64,000 nucleotides of DNA, from positions 5,890,001 through 5,954,000 of the forward strand of contig NZ_CP019510.1 of the NCBI RefSeq assembly GCF_002002885.1, in the 5' to 3' direction. The notes under the pieces are model-generated. The model made no database searches and had not been told where the DNA came from. It was given only the letters and a program-made list of their open reading frames with translations. Made by a program: the position numbers and the translations under genes. This document shows positions 47,742-57,334 of the stretch, in pieces. This DNA comes from Janthinobacterium sp. LM6 (lineage in GTDB: Bacteria; Pseudomonadota; Gammaproteobacteria; Burkholderiales; Burkholderiaceae_D). The first letter of the stretch is position 1, and every line of letters starts with the position of its first letter.

Positions 47742-48347
47742 TTAGGAAAGCAGGTTTGCCAGCTCGCGCAGCGCCGCATTGCCGCGCCGGGCCAGGCGCT
47801 GCAGGTCGGCAGGATCGCGGCTGTCGTACAGGGCCTGGACATGGCCCACGCTGGCGGCGCGCAAGTCGATATCGCTGTCGCGGTCCGCAAGCTCGGCGTC
47901 GGCCACGTGGCCCTCGACCAGGGTCAGATAATAATGGCGGGGCTTGCCGCGCAAATTGGCGGCAAACTGCAGCACCAGGCCGCTGTCGAACAGCAGGGCG
48001 CCGCTGCGGCCGCCCTGTTCCAGCAGCACGCGAAACGCCGGCAAGGGCTGCCGCGCCGCGCGCAGGAAACCGGCCAGGTGCACCTGGTAACCGAGGTCCA
48101 GTCCATTCGCGCCCAGCTGGCCGCGCTGCAGATACGCCTTGAACGATCCCTCTACGGGCCGCTGGCCCCTGCGGAACAGGCGCTCGTCCTCGTACAGGCA
48201 CAGCTGGCCGCCGTCGCTGATGGCGTCGAAGCCGTGCGCCACCAGTTCCTGCGCCTCGAAGGTGTTCAAGCCGACGGCTTGCGGGTCGCGCAGCCAGCCA
48301 TGGTCCAGCCAGGATTGCAGTAAGACGTGAATATCGAGAATGGGCAT
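47742..48347 (-). CDS. hypothetical protein
   Basis: A 201-aa soluble protein. Features are an N-terminal LLQSWLDHGWL, a basic RRGQRPVEGSFKAYLQRG, and a C-terminal helical DPADLQRLARRGNAALRELANLL. I do not recognise the family and see no signal peptide. It is convergent with marR (six bases between stops) and divergent from thiL. Confidence 0.65.
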   Translation of the reverse strand: MPILDIHVLLQSWLDHGWLRDPQAVGLNTFEAQELVAHGFDAISDGGQLCLYEDERLFRRGQRPVEGSFKAYLQRGQLGANGLDLGYQVHLAGFLRAARQPLPAFRVLLEQGGRSGALLFDSGLVLQFAANLRGKPRHYYLTLVEGHVADAELADRDSDIDLRAASVGHVQALYDSRDPADLQRLARRGNAALRELANLLS

Positions 48348-48436
48348 GGCAAGTTGCTCGGCAGTGGAAAAGACCCGTATTGTAGGCCAGCCTATAATAG
48401 CCGGGCCACACCATCACTCAACGCACAGACTACGCC

Positions 48437-49417
48437 ATGGCCCCACACGACGCGCTTTCCGAATTCGACCTGATCAAACAATATTTCGTGCGCCAGCGCC
48501 CCGGCCGCGCCACCCTGGGCATCGGCGACGATTGCGCGCTGATTACGCCAAGTGCAGGCAGGCAGATCGCCATCTCCTCGGACATGCTGGTCGAGGACCG
48601 GCACTTCTTTGCCGGCGCCGACGCCCGCATGCTCGGCCACAAAAGCCTGGCCGTGAATTTGTCCGACCTGGCGGCGATGGGCGCGCGCCCCGTGGCCTTT
48701 ACCCTGGCGCTGGCGCTGCCGCAGGCGGAACGCGCCTGGCTGGCCGGCTTTGCCGAAGGCCTGTTCGCGCTGGCCGACGCCTTTGATTGCGAATTGATCG
48801 GCGGCGATACCACCAAGGGGCCTTTAAATATCTGCATCACCGTGTTTGGCGAACTGGTGCCGGGCCAGGCCTTGCGCCGCAGCGCGGCCGTGGCGGGCGA
48901 CGATATCTGGGTCAGCGGCACCGTGGGCGATGCGCGCCTGGCGCTGGCCGGCTACCGCATGGAGCAGGAGCTGGCACCCGCCGACCTGGCCACTGCCGCC
49001 GCGCGCATGCACACGCCGACGCCGCGCGTGGCGCTGGGCTGCGCCCTGGCCGAAGCGGGCCTGGCGCATGCGGCCATCGACATCTCGGATGGCCTGGCGG
49101 GCGACCTGGGACACATCTTGAAAGCGTCGCAAGTGGGCGCCACCCTCGACGTCGACGCCCTGCCGGCCGGCCCCGTGCTGGCGCGGCAAGCCACCGCCCT
49201 GCGCCGCCGCTACACGGCCGCCGGCGGCGACGACTATGAACTGTGCTTCACGGCCCCCGCGGCCTCGCGCGACGCCATCGCCGCCCTGGCGGCCAGCTGC
49301 GGCACGCCCGTCACGCGCGTGGGCCGCATCGAGGCGCAGGCGGGCTTGCGGCTGGTGGATGCAACGGGGCAGCCGCTCGACCTGCGCTTATCTTCTTTCG
49401 ACCACTTCAGCGAATAA
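48437..49417 (+). CDS. thiL: thiamine-phosphate kinase
   Basis: A 326-aa enzyme that phosphorylates thiamine monophosphate to the diphosphate cofactor. It shows the ThiL scheme: SEFDLIKQYF, LGIGDDCALI (metal and ATP), SSDMLVEDRHF, KSLAVNLSDLAAMGA, LIGGDTTKGP, then AIDISDGLAGDLGHI and GGDDYELCF. All acidic metal ligands are present. The length is normal. Confidence 0.96.
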   Translation: MAPHDALSEFDLIKQYFVRQRPGRATLGIGDDCALITPSAGRQIAISSDMLVEDRHFFAGADARMLGHKSLAVNLSDLAAMGARPVAFTLALALPQAERAWLAGFAEGLFALADAFDCELIGGDTTKGPLNICITVFGELVPGQALRRSAAVAGDDIWVSGTVGDARLALAGYRMEQELAPADLATAAARMHTPTPRVALGCALAEAGLAHAAIDISDGLAGDLGHILKASQVGATLDVDALPAGPVLARQATALRRRYTAAGGDDYELCFTAPAASRDAIAALAASCGTPVTRVGRIEAQAGLRLVDATGQPLDLRLSSFDHFSE

Positions 49418-49420
49418 GTT

Positions 49421-52009
49421 CTACCGCACCGCCACCCGCGCCAGCCCCGGCTGGTTCACCATCCAGTAGTGCTGGAAGGCCAGGCGGATGTTGTCGCGCA
49501 GCTGGGTGTCATCCCACGGCTTCGTATAAAAGCGGTAGATGGCGCCGCGGTTGATCGAATCGAGCACGGCTTCCAGGCCCGTGTAGCCGGACAGGATGAT
49601 GCGGATGGTTTCCGGGTACAGCTCCTTGACCTTGCTCAAGAACTCGGTGCCGCTCATGCTGGGCATGCGCTGGTCGCAGACGATGACGTGCACGCGGTGC
49701 AGGGCCAGCATTTCAAACCCTTCGGCCGGCGTGCTGGCCGTGAGGATCTGGTAGCCTTCGGGACGGAACAGGCGGTGCAGCGACGACAGCACGTTGACGT
49801 CGTCGTCGACGATGAGCAGGGTTTGCGCCGGCTGGGCGGCCGGGTCGTGGCCGGGCGGCAGGCCTGCGCCGGCGACGATCATCTGCCCCAGTTCCAGCGC
49901 CGGCAGGGCGCGGCTGAAATAGAAACCCTGGATTTCGTCGCAGCGGTTGCGCCGCAGGTATTCCAGCTGCGGGCGCGATTCCACGCCCTCGGCCACCACG
50001 CTCAATTTCAGGCTGTGCGCCATGCTGACGATGGCCAGCGCGATGGCCGCGTCGTTCGGGTTGCTGGTGATGTTGCGCACGAAGGCGATGTCGATTTTCA
50101 GCTTGTCGATGGGGAAGCGCTGCAGGTAGGCCAGGCTCGAGTAACCTGTGCCGAAATCGTCGATGGCCACCTTCACGCCGATTTTCTTCAATTTGCCCAG
50201 CACGACGATGGTGCGCTCGGCGTTCGACATCAGCGCCGTTTCCGTCAATTCCAGCTCCAGCAGTTCGGGCGCCACCTCGTGCAGCGCCAGCGCGCGCGTC
50301 ACCTCGCCTTCCAGGTCGCCTTCGGCAAACTGGCGGCTCGACACGTTCACGGCCACGTGCACCGGCCCCACCTCGCTGTCGCGCCACTCGGCGATCTGGC
50401 GGCAGGCGGCCTGGATCACCCAGGCGCCCACCCGCACGATCAGGCCCGTGTCTTCCAGCACCGGCACGAATTCGGCCGGCGCCACCAGGCCGTAGCCGGG
50501 ACGGCGCCAGCGCAGCAGCGCTTCCACGCCGCTGATGCGGCCCGTGCGCAAATCCACCTTGGGCTGGTAGTACAGGATGAACTGCTCGTGTTCGAGCGCA
50601 TGGCGCAGCGCCAGTTCCAGGTCCAGGCGCGCCAGCACCTGCACGTTCATGCCGGCCGTGAAAAAGCGGTAGCCGTCGCGGCCCGCCTGCTTGGCCCCGC
50701 CCATGGCCGTATTCGCGTATTTGATCAGGGTTTCCGGGTCGGTGGCGTCGTCCGGATACATGGCGATGCCGATGCTGGCCGTCAGGGTGGCCGCATGGCC
50801 GCGCAAGTCGAATGGCGCGCGCAAGGCTTCGCGCACCTGGTTCGCCACGGCCACGGCTTCCTGCTGGTTGCGGCTCATGGTCAGTATGAGCGCGAATTCG
50901 TCGTTGCCCAGGCGTCCCACCGTATCGCGCAGGCGCACGCATTCGACCAGGCGGTTGCTGAACTGGCGCAGCAATTCGTCGCCCAGCGCCGCGCCCAGCG
51001 TGTCGTTGATGCTTTTGAAGCGGTCGAGCGCGATGAACAGCACCACGATGCGCCAGCTTTTTTCCTGCGCCAGTTCGACGGCCTGGGCCAGCGTCTGGTA
51101 GAACAGGCTGCGGTTCGGCAGCCCCGTCAAGCCATCGTAATGGGCCAGGTGCTTCAGACGCTCCTGCGCCTGGCGCCGTTCGCTGATGTCGCGCGCCACG
51201 GCGATCAGCAGCAGGCCGCCCGCGCCAGGGGTACCGGGATGGCCGCCCGCCACGGGCGCCTGCGCATACCAGTGCCAGCCCAGTTCCACGGGTATCAGGC
51301 TCAGGTCGCGCCGCACCAGTTCGCATTCCGTCACTTCCGTGGCCAGGTGCGCCGGGCCGCCCGGCAGCGCGGCCAGGGGCGGGGCCGGCGGCGACGGCAG
51401 CAGGGTGCCGGGCGCCAGCGCCAGCAGTTCGGCGCGCGCATAGCCGAGCAGGCGGCACGCGCCGTCATTGACGTCGACCAGGGTCATGCCCAGCACGTCG
51501 ACGAGGAAGATGGCATCGGTGGTGGCGTCCATGGCGCCGCGAAAGCGCTGCAGTTCGGCCGTGCGCTGGCCCACCGTGCGTTCGAGCAAGGTGTTGTAGT
51601 GGCGCGCGGCACGGTGCAGCAGCCGCACTTCGAGCATGTTGCGGATGCGCGTGAGCACCTCGAGCGCGTCGAACGGCTTGCTGATGAAGTCGCGCGCCCC
51701 CGCTTCCAGCGCCGCCAGCTTGGCGTCCGGGTCGGCGGCGATCACCAGCACGGGCAGATAGCCTTCCAGTTCCAGCGGGCGCAAGGCATCCATCACCTCG
51801 TAGCCGCTCATGCCGGGCATCGCCAGGTCGAGGATGATCAGGTCGAACTGCTGGCGCTGGTGCAGGCCGGCCACGGCGCGCGCGTCGAGGGTGCTGGTGA
51901 CGGCCGTGTAGCCGCCGCTTTGCAGCAAATGCTCGAGCAGGCGCAAATTGACTTCCTGGTCGTCGACGATGAGAATTTTCGCCGCGTAGATATCGGCCTG
52001 GCTGATCAT
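49421..52009 (-). CDS. REC-PAS-GGDEF-EAL-REC response regulator
   Basis: An 862-aa c-di-GMP signalling protein. The N-terminal receiver has ILIVDDQEVN and Asp in LIILDLAMPGMSG. A PAS domain (about 150-285) leads to a GGDEF domain whose signature is RLGNDEFALIL: the second Gly is Asn, so cyclase activity is doubtful. The EAL domain is intact (GVEALLRW, AVNVSS, ELTETALM, IDDFGTGYSS, AEGVES). The C-terminal second receiver has LLIVDDDVNVL and VIVCDQRMPSMSG. It is probably a phosphodiesterase controlled at both ends. The ATG overlaps the stop of the kinase gene upstream by four bases. Confidence 0.9.
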   Translation of the reverse strand: MISQADIYAAKILIVDDQEVNLRLLEHLLQSGGYTAVTSTLDARAVAGLHQRQQFDLIILDLAMPGMSGYEVMDALRPLELEGYLPVLVIAADPDAKLAALEAGARDFISKPFDALEVLTRIRNMLEVRLLHRAARHYNTLLERTVGQRTAELQRFRGAMDATTDAIFLVDVLGMTLVDVNDGACRLLGYARAELLALAPGTLLPSPPAPPLAALPGGPAHLATEVTECELVRRDLSLIPVELGWHWYAQAPVAGGHPGTPGAGGLLLIAVARDISERRQAQERLKHLAHYDGLTGLPNRSLFYQTLAQAVELAQEKSWRIVVLFIALDRFKSINDTLGAALGDELLRQFSNRLVECVRLRDTVGRLGNDEFALILTMSRNQQEAVAVANQVREALRAPFDLRGHAATLTASIGIAMYPDDATDPETLIKYANTAMGGAKQAGRDGYRFFTAGMNVQVLARLDLELALRHALEHEQFILYYQPKVDLRTGRISGVEALLRWRRPGYGLVAPAEFVPVLEDTGLIVRVGAWVIQAACRQIAEWRDSEVGPVHVAVNVSSRQFAEGDLEGEVTRALALHEVAPELLELELTETALMSNAERTIVVLGKLKKIGVKVAIDDFGTGYSSLAYLQRFPIDKLKIDIAFVRNITSNPNDAAIALAIVSMAHSLKLSVVAEGVESRPQLEYLRRNRCDEIQGFYFSRALPALELGQMIVAGAGLPPGHDPAAQPAQTLLIVDDDVNVLSSLHRLFRPEGYQILTASTPAEGFEMLALHRVHVIVCDQRMPSMSGTEFLSKVKELYPETIRIILSGYTGLEAVLDSINRGAIYRFYTKPWDDTQLRDNIRLAFQHYWMVNQPGLARVAVR

Positions 52010-54036
52010 GGCGCGCCTGTTCCCTTCTGCCGGCGCTGCTGCGCCACGTAAGCCAGGGTGCTGTTGATCGCCTCGGTAAATTCATCGAGGTTGATCGGCT
52101 TCGTCAGATAGCGGTAAAAGCCCAGCGCCAGGCTGCGCTCCACGTCGCCCGGCATGGCGTTGGCCGTCAGGGCGATGACGGGAATGTGCGCCGTGCGGGG
52201 ATCGGCGCGCAGCAGTTTCAGCGCATCCGTGCCGTTCACGTGCGGCAGGTTGATATCCATCAAGATCAGCTGCGGCAGGTGCGTGCGCGCCATTTCCACG
52301 CCCAGGCGGCCATCCGTGGCCGTCAGCAGCTGCAATTGCGGGCAATAGCGCACGATTTCCTCGACCAGGGTCAGGTTGGCGGGATTGTCTTCCACGTACA
52401 GCAAGGTCACGGGGGCGCTGTGCTCGAGCAGCGCGCCGGCCAGGTCCGGTCGCGGCAAGGCCAGCGTGGCGGGCGCGGGCAAGGCATCGACCACGCGCAG
52501 CTCGATCCAGAACGTGCTGCCCTCGCCGGGCGCGCTGGAGACGCCGATGCTGCCATCCATCAGCTCCACCAGGCGCTTGGTGACCACCAGGCCGATGCCG
52601 CTGCCTTCTTCCGTGCCGCCCTCCTGCCCCAGCCGGTTGAAGGGCTGGAACAGCAGCGCCACCTGTTCGCCGTCGAGGCCCACGCCCGTGTCGCGCACGC
52701 TGATGCGCACCCGCCCGCCCGCCTGCGGCGCGCAAGCGATGCTCACTTCGCCATGCTCGCGGTTGTACTTGAGCGCATTCGACAGCAGGTTCAACAGAAT
52801 CTGCTTGAGACGCGTGCGGTCGGCCAGCACGTTCAGGGGGCAGGCGTCGGGGAAGGCCATGCCGATGCCGCGCTGGCTGGCCAGCGGCGCGATCATGTCG
52901 CGGCATTCCTGCAAGATGGCGTCCAGGCCCACCGGTTCGAGCGACAGGCTGACCGTACCCGATTCCACCTTCGCCAGGTCGAGGATTTCATTGATCAAGG
53001 TCAACAGGTGGCGCCCCGATTTCAGGATATGGCCGGCGAACTCCTTCTTTTGCTCCAGGGTCGACGGCAGGCGGTCGGAACTGAGGATTTGCGCGAAGCC
53101 CAGGATGGCGTTGAGCGGCGTGCGCAATTCATGGCTCATCGACGACAAAAAGGCCGACTTGGCATAGTTGGCGCTGCGCGCCTCTTCCATCGCCATGGCC
53201 AGTTCGCCATTCGTCATTTCCAGCTGCACCGTGCGTTCATGCACGCGCACTTCGAGCTCCTGGTTCAGGCGCATGACTTCCTGCTGCGCCTCGGTGCGCT
53301 GCTCGCCTTCGCGCGCCAGCTCGCCGTTCGAGCGCTCCAGCGCCTGCGTGCGCAGCTCGATCTCGGCCAGCATCTTGTTGAAGGAATCGACCAGCTGCGC
53401 CACTTCGTCGACGCTGAGCTTGCGCGCGCGGCGCGAGTAGTCGCCCGTCTCGATCACTTCGCGCGCCACGTCGGCGATATCGAGGATCGGTTGCGTGATG
53501 ACGAAATCGAGGCGGCGCAGCAGCAGCAAGGCCACCAGCAGCGCCAGCACCGTCACGCCCAGCGCGATGGCCAGGTAATCGGCCGTGCGGCCGGCCAGCT
53601 CATAGTCGGCGCGCAAATACACGGTGCCCAGCAGCTCACCATTGTCGACGATGGGCTTGAACAGCTCCACCGAGGTGCCCTGGATGCTTTCGCCTTCCTT
53701 GCCCACCTTCGCCGGCAGCTCGCCCACATTCTGGTTCGCGCGATAGCTGGCGAACAGGCTGCCGTCGGCCTTGTACAGGGCGCCGGCCGTCACGCGCGGG
53801 CGGATGCGCATCAGGTTGAGGTTTTCCAGCGCCAGGCGTTCGTCGTCGAAGGCCAGCGCAGCCGAGCTCATGTGCCCCAGCAGCTCGGCCTGGGTACTGA
53901 TATCGGCCACCAGGTTGCGGTGGTAGGCGCGCAAGTCGTAGACGACGATGGTGCCCAGCGAAATGACGAGGGCCACCAGGGTGGTCAGCAAGACCACCGA
54001 CATCAGCTTGTGGCGGATGGAGCGCAGTCGTATCAT
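52006..54036 (-). CDS. membrane hybrid histidine kinase (CHASE8-like sensor, HAMP, HisKA, HATPase, REC)
   Basis: A 676-aa sensor. Two membrane segments (about 10-33 and 155-175) flank a periplasmic domain of the CHASE8 type (AALAFDDERLALENL, ALYKADGSLFASY). HAMP follows, with a coiled coil, HisKA (FLSSMSHELRTPLNAILGF), HATPase (SNALKYN, GSGIGLVVTKRL) and a receiver (LLYVEDNPANL, Asp in LILMDINLPHVNG). It directly follows a yfiR gene, and its phosphate probably reaches the REC-GGDEF-EAL protein encoded next. YfiR proteins bind and restrain CHASE8 sensors in the known YfiRN system. Confidence 0.9.
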   Translation of the reverse strand: MIRLRSIRHKLMSVVLLTTLVALVISLGTIVVYDLRAYHRNLVADISTQAELLGHMSSAALAFDDERLALENLNLMRIRPRVTAGALYKADGSLFASYRANQNVGELPAKVGKEGESIQGTSVELFKPIVDNGELLGTVYLRADYELAGRTADYLAIALGVTVLALLVALLLLRRLDFVITQPILDIADVAREVIETGDYSRRARKLSVDEVAQLVDSFNKMLAEIELRTQALERSNGELAREGEQRTEAQQEVMRLNQELEVRVHERTVQLEMTNGELAMAMEEARSANYAKSAFLSSMSHELRTPLNAILGFAQILSSDRLPSTLEQKKEFAGHILKSGRHLLTLINEILDLAKVESGTVSLSLEPVGLDAILQECRDMIAPLASQRGIGMAFPDACPLNVLADRTRLKQILLNLLSNALKYNREHGEVSIACAPQAGGRVRISVRDTGVGLDGEQVALLFQPFNRLGQEGGTEEGSGIGLVVTKRLVELMDGSIGVSSAPGEGSTFWIELRVVDALPAPATLALPRPDLAGALLEHSAPVTLLYVEDNPANLTLVEEIVRYCPQLQLLTATDGRLGVEMARTHLPQLILMDINLPHVNGTDALKLLRADPRTAHIPVIALTANAMPGDVERSLALGFYRYLTKPINLDEFTEAINSTLAYVAQQRRQKGTGAP

Positions 54037-54654
54037 CTAGGCGCCTCCCGTCTGCACGCGGTAGGCGGCCAGCAGCATGCGCGCGCTGATGCGGATATGC
54101 GCCTGCGCCACGGGTTTCAGGGCCACGTCGAAGCGCACCTTGTCCTCGGCCATCACAAAATTGATCATGCTGCCCATCGCGTAGACCTCATCCGAATCGG
54201 ACACCGTCAACAACGCCAGGCCACGGCTGGCGGCCAGCATCTCCTGCAGCGCCGCCTTCTCCAGCGCGCCCAGGTACAGCACGTGCAGCCCGGCCAGCGC
54301 TTCGCCGCGGCGCACTTTTTTCACCTGCACGGCACGGCCGTTGACGCTATGCCCGGCCACGCTCTGTTCGAGCTGCTCGGCCAGCGCATCGGCGCCCGCC
54401 ACGCCGATCACCAGCGGCGCGTCGGGCCGGGCAAAGCTGCCGTCGGGCCATTCGACAAAGCCGGCAAACTTGTACAGATACGCGGCCTTGACCTGGCGCT
54501 CCAGCTCCCCCGGCACCTGTGCCCGCGTCTCGGCGCACAGCACGCCCAAAAGCAGCAATAGCCAGCCCCAGCGGTGAGCGCGGCGGCCGACGCCGCGCGC
54601 GGGGCGGCGCAGGGGGCCAGGATGACGCCACCAGGTCCAGTTCAGAATTGCCAT
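54037..54654 (-). CDS. YfiR family periplasmic regulator
   Basis: A protein of about 205 aa with a signal-type segment (RWGWLLLLLGVLCAETRA) and the YfiR/DUF4154 domain: VKAAYLYKFAGFVEWPDGSF, VIGVAGADALAEQL, then LLTVSDSDEVYAMGSMINFV, and the ending VRFDVALKPVAQAHIRISARML. YfiR in Pseudomonas is a periplasmic repressor of a CHASE8 sensor. Here it precedes such a sensor kinase with no gap between stop and start. The start is uncertain: ATG 54654 or an ATG eight codons upstream; neither has a good ribosome site. Confidence 0.85.
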   Translation of the reverse strand: MAILNWTWWRHPGPLRRPARGVGRRAHRWGWLLLLLGVLCAETRAQVPGELERQVKAAYLYKFAGFVEWPDGSFARPDAPLVIGVAGADALAEQLEQSVAGHSVNGRAVQVKKVRRGEALAGLHVLYLGALEKAALQEMLAASRGLALLTVSDSDEVYAMGSMINFVMAEDKVRFDVALKPVAQAHIRISARMLLAAYRVQTGGA

Positions 54655-54877
54655 GACAACCGAGTAAAGATAATGCATACGAAGGCGCGGCACCATGCCG
54701 CTGGCCTGTTCGAGCGATGCGCACCAGGGTGGCGCAGCGACAGAGCGCCTGCCGGACCGAAGTGGTAGCAAATGTATAAAAGAGTGTACGCATTTTCGCT
54801 GTGACCGGGGAAAGTTTCTTTTACCGTGGGCCATGCTACAGTCTTGCCACCATTTTCACCGCCTGCAGGAGTCATCC

Positions 54878-55360
54878 ATGAGCAACGAACTCGCCCCCCT
54901 TTCCACCGCGCTCGGCCTGGCCTTGCAAGCGAAGGGCTTGCTGCTGGCCACGGCCGAATCGTGCACGGGCGGCGGCGTGGCGCAAGCCGTCACCGATATC
55001 TCGGGCTCGAGCGCCTGGTTCGAACGGGGTTTCGTCACCTATTCGAACGGGGCCAAGACCGGCATGCTGGGCGTGCCCGCCGCGCTGATCGCCGCCCACG
55101 GCGCCGTCAGCGAGGAAGTGGCCGCCGCCATGGCGCAAGGCACCCTGCTCCACAGCGAAGCCCAGGTGGCCGTCTCGACCACGGGCATCGCCGGCCCCAC
55201 GGGCGGCGTACCGGGCAAGCCCGTCGGCACCGTCTGCTTCGGCTGGGCCATGGCCGGGCGCGTGCAGACGCAGCGGCTGGTGTTTGCGGGCGACCGCCAG
55301 GCCGTGCGCGAGCAGGCCGTGGCGCATGCCCTGCGGGAACTGCTGCGCTTTATCCAGTAG
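54878..55360 (+). CDS. pncC: nicotinamide-nucleotide amidohydrolase (CinA C-terminal type)
   Basis: A 160-aa single-domain enzyme that deamidates NMN to NaMN. Motifs are LLATAESCTGGGVAQAVTDI, SSAWFERGFVTYSNGAK and VSTTGIAGPTGGVPGKPVGTV, all standard for PncC/CinA-C. CAGGAG precedes the ATG at 54878. Its end overlaps the end of the convergent diguanylate cyclase gene by 11 bases. Confidence 0.94.
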   Translation: MSNELAPLSTALGLALQAKGLLLATAESCTGGGVAQAVTDISGSSAWFERGFVTYSNGAKTGMLGVPAALIAAHGAVSEEVAAAMAQGTLLHSEAQVAVSTTGIAGPTGGVPGKPVGTVCFGWAMAGRVQTQRLVFAGDRQAVREQAVAHALRELLRFIQ

Positions 55361-57122
55361 CATCGGCGATGCAGGCGCGGTCGCGGCCCGCCTGCTTGGC
55401 CGCGTACAGCGCGCTGTCGGCGCGCATCAGCAATTCGTGGCGGCCGGCGCCGTGGCGCGGATACTCGGCGATGCCGGCCGAAAAGGTGCAGCCGGACAAG
55501 CTGTGCGGCGCCTGCTGGATCAGCAGCTGGCGGTAGCGCGCGGCGATATCGTCGATCTTGTGCGCCGCGATGAGGCTGTCGGCTTCGCGCAACAGCAGGC
55601 AGAATTCCTCGCCGCCATAGCGGCACAGCATGTCGCTGCCGCGCAACTGGCCTTCCACCAGGCGCGCGAACTGGATCAGCACTTCATCGCCAAAGTTATG
55701 CCCGTAGGTGTCGTTGACGCGCTTGAAGAAATCCAGGTCGATGATGGCGATGGCCACGGGCGCATCCGCATCGGCTTCGTGCAGGATGGCATTGAGGCAA
55801 GTTTCAAAATGGCGGCGGTTGTACAGGCCCGTCAGGTGGTCGCGCATGGCCTGCTCCTTCAGGCTGTCCTGCAGGGAGTTGACGTGCAGGATCTGGTGCG
55901 CCAGTTCGCGGTTCAGGTGCTCGAGCTTGGCGTTTTCCGTCTCGCGCGCCGCCTGCAGCTCCAGCGCCTTGTCGCGCTCGGCTTTCAGGCTGTGCATTTC
56001 CTTTTCCAGGTTGCGCATCAGGCTGCGCGAGGCGCGCGCCGACTTGCTGCTGGCCTCGTAGGCGGCCTGGTATTGCTGCAGGAAACCATACGCGGCTTGC
56101 CATTCGCCCAGCTGGGCATTGATATCGGACAAGCCGCGCAAAATCTGCTGCTGGTGAAACGGATTGCGCGTCCAGCTCAGCAGGCTGTGCGCCTGCGTCA
56201 GCGACGCCAGCGCCTGCGCCGTCTGGCCCGCGTGCAGGTCCAGCTTGCCGCGCACCAGCCACGCATGCATCTGCTCTTCCAGGTCCTGGCCGCGGCGCGC
56301 ATATTCTTCCGCCCGCAACAGCAATTGCAGGGCACTGGCCGGCTGTTGCAGCAGGATGGCGGCGTGGGCGGCGATGCAAAACAGAAAGGCGCGCACGGCC
56401 AGGTCTTCTTCCGGCCACTCGTAAAACGGTTCCACCAGCGCCAGCGCCTCGGCCGGCTTGCCCGTGGCTAATAAACACATGGCCAGGTTGGCCGAGACGA
56501 TGGTTTGCTGGTATTTGAGCTTTTGCGCGCCGATGATCTCGAGCGCCTCGACCAGCAGGGGAATGGCGTCTTCGTCGTTGCCCAGGTCATGCTGCGACGA
56601 CGCCAGGTTCGACAGGCTGTTGACCCGGTGCGCGGGGCTGCCGAAACGCTCGGCGATGTCCAGTGCCAGCAGGAAATTGCGCGGACCGTCCTGCGTATCG
56701 CCACGGTTCAGGGCATCGACGCCCAGGCGCGCGTACAGCATGAATTTGTGCAGCGAGTCGGGTATCTGCGCGGCCTGGCTGCGCGCCTGCAGGAAATGCT
56801 GCTCTGCATCGGCAAAATCGCCGCGCCGGCTCGCATACGCGCCCTGCAGGGCGGCCACTTCCATGCCCCCTTCCAGGTCGCCGCTGTGCTGGAAATACGC
56901 GTCCAGGCGTTCGCACGACGGTTCCGCCTCGCCCGCGTAATACGCCAGCCAGCAATGATTGAGTTCCGCATACGCGCCGCCGCGCGCATACTGTTGCCGT
57001 TGCGCCGCCGCCAGCGCCATCTGCGCCAGCCGGCGCGCCTGGCGGCGGTTGCCGACCAGGCAAGACAGGGCTTGCTGATTCAGACGGTCAATGTCGGCTT
57101 TATCGAGACTGGAGATCGGCAC
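55350..57122 (-). CDS. diguanylate cyclase with TPR-like N-terminal region
   Basis: A protein of about 590 aa without membrane segments. The N-terminal 370 residues are helical TPR-like repeats (for example ALQGAYASRRGDFADAEQHF). A coiled coil (about 375-430) links to a GGDEF domain: DHLTGLYNRRHFE, IAIIDLDFFKRVNDTYGHNFGDEVL, and an intact RYGGEEFCLLL. It is probably an active c-di-GMP synthase steered by protein contacts. A GTG at 57122 with GAGG five bases upstream looks like the start; in-frame ATGs further up are less likely. It is divergent from the traL-like gene. Confidence 0.87.
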   Translation of the reverse strand: MPISSLDKADIDRLNQQALSCLVGNRRQARRLAQMALAAAQRQQYARGGAYAELNHCWLAYYAGEAEPSCERLDAYFQHSGDLEGGMEVAALQGAYASRRGDFADAEQHFLQARSQAAQIPDSLHKFMLYARLGVDALNRGDTQDGPRNFLLALDIAERFGSPAHRVNSLSNLASSQHDLGNDEDAIPLLVEALEIIGAQKLKYQQTIVSANLAMCLLATGKPAEALALVEPFYEWPEEDLAVRAFLFCIAAHAAILLQQPASALQLLLRAEEYARRGQDLEEQMHAWLVRGKLDLHAGQTAQALASLTQAHSLLSWTRNPFHQQQILRGLSDINAQLGEWQAAYGFLQQYQAAYEASSKSARASRSLMRNLEKEMHSLKAERDKALELQAARETENAKLEHLNRELAHQILHVNSLQDSLKEQAMRDHLTGLYNRRHFETCLNAILHEADADAPVAIAIIDLDFFKRVNDTYGHNFGDEVLIQFARLVEGQLRGSDMLCRYGGEEFCLLLREADSLIAAHKIDDIAARYRQLLIQQAPHSLSGCTFSAGIAEYPRHGAGRHELLMRADSALYAAKQAGRDRACIADATG

Positions 57123-57334
57123 TGCGTCCTCGTTCACACTCTGGGGTGGATTTTTCACACAAAACTTGCTCTGTATCAATGGTATCCTGATTAACATCAT
57201 AACCAGATTCGCTGTTCCGCATGGCATATTTGCAAAGGATTGTGGTAAAAATGCCAGTCGTGGCCTGGCCGGGCGCCTGCGCCGCTGTCACGGATCTTTG
57301 ATTGTCACTGACGCAACAACTTGGAGTAGTCGCA

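Noticed and set aside
57183..57189. TATCCTG in the region before the traL-like gene, similar to the nic core of IncP origins of transfer (YATCCTGY)
   Set aside because: Only seven bases match, the next base (A) is wrong, and there is no flanking inverted repeat or traJ/traK-like gene. Chance occurrence is likely.
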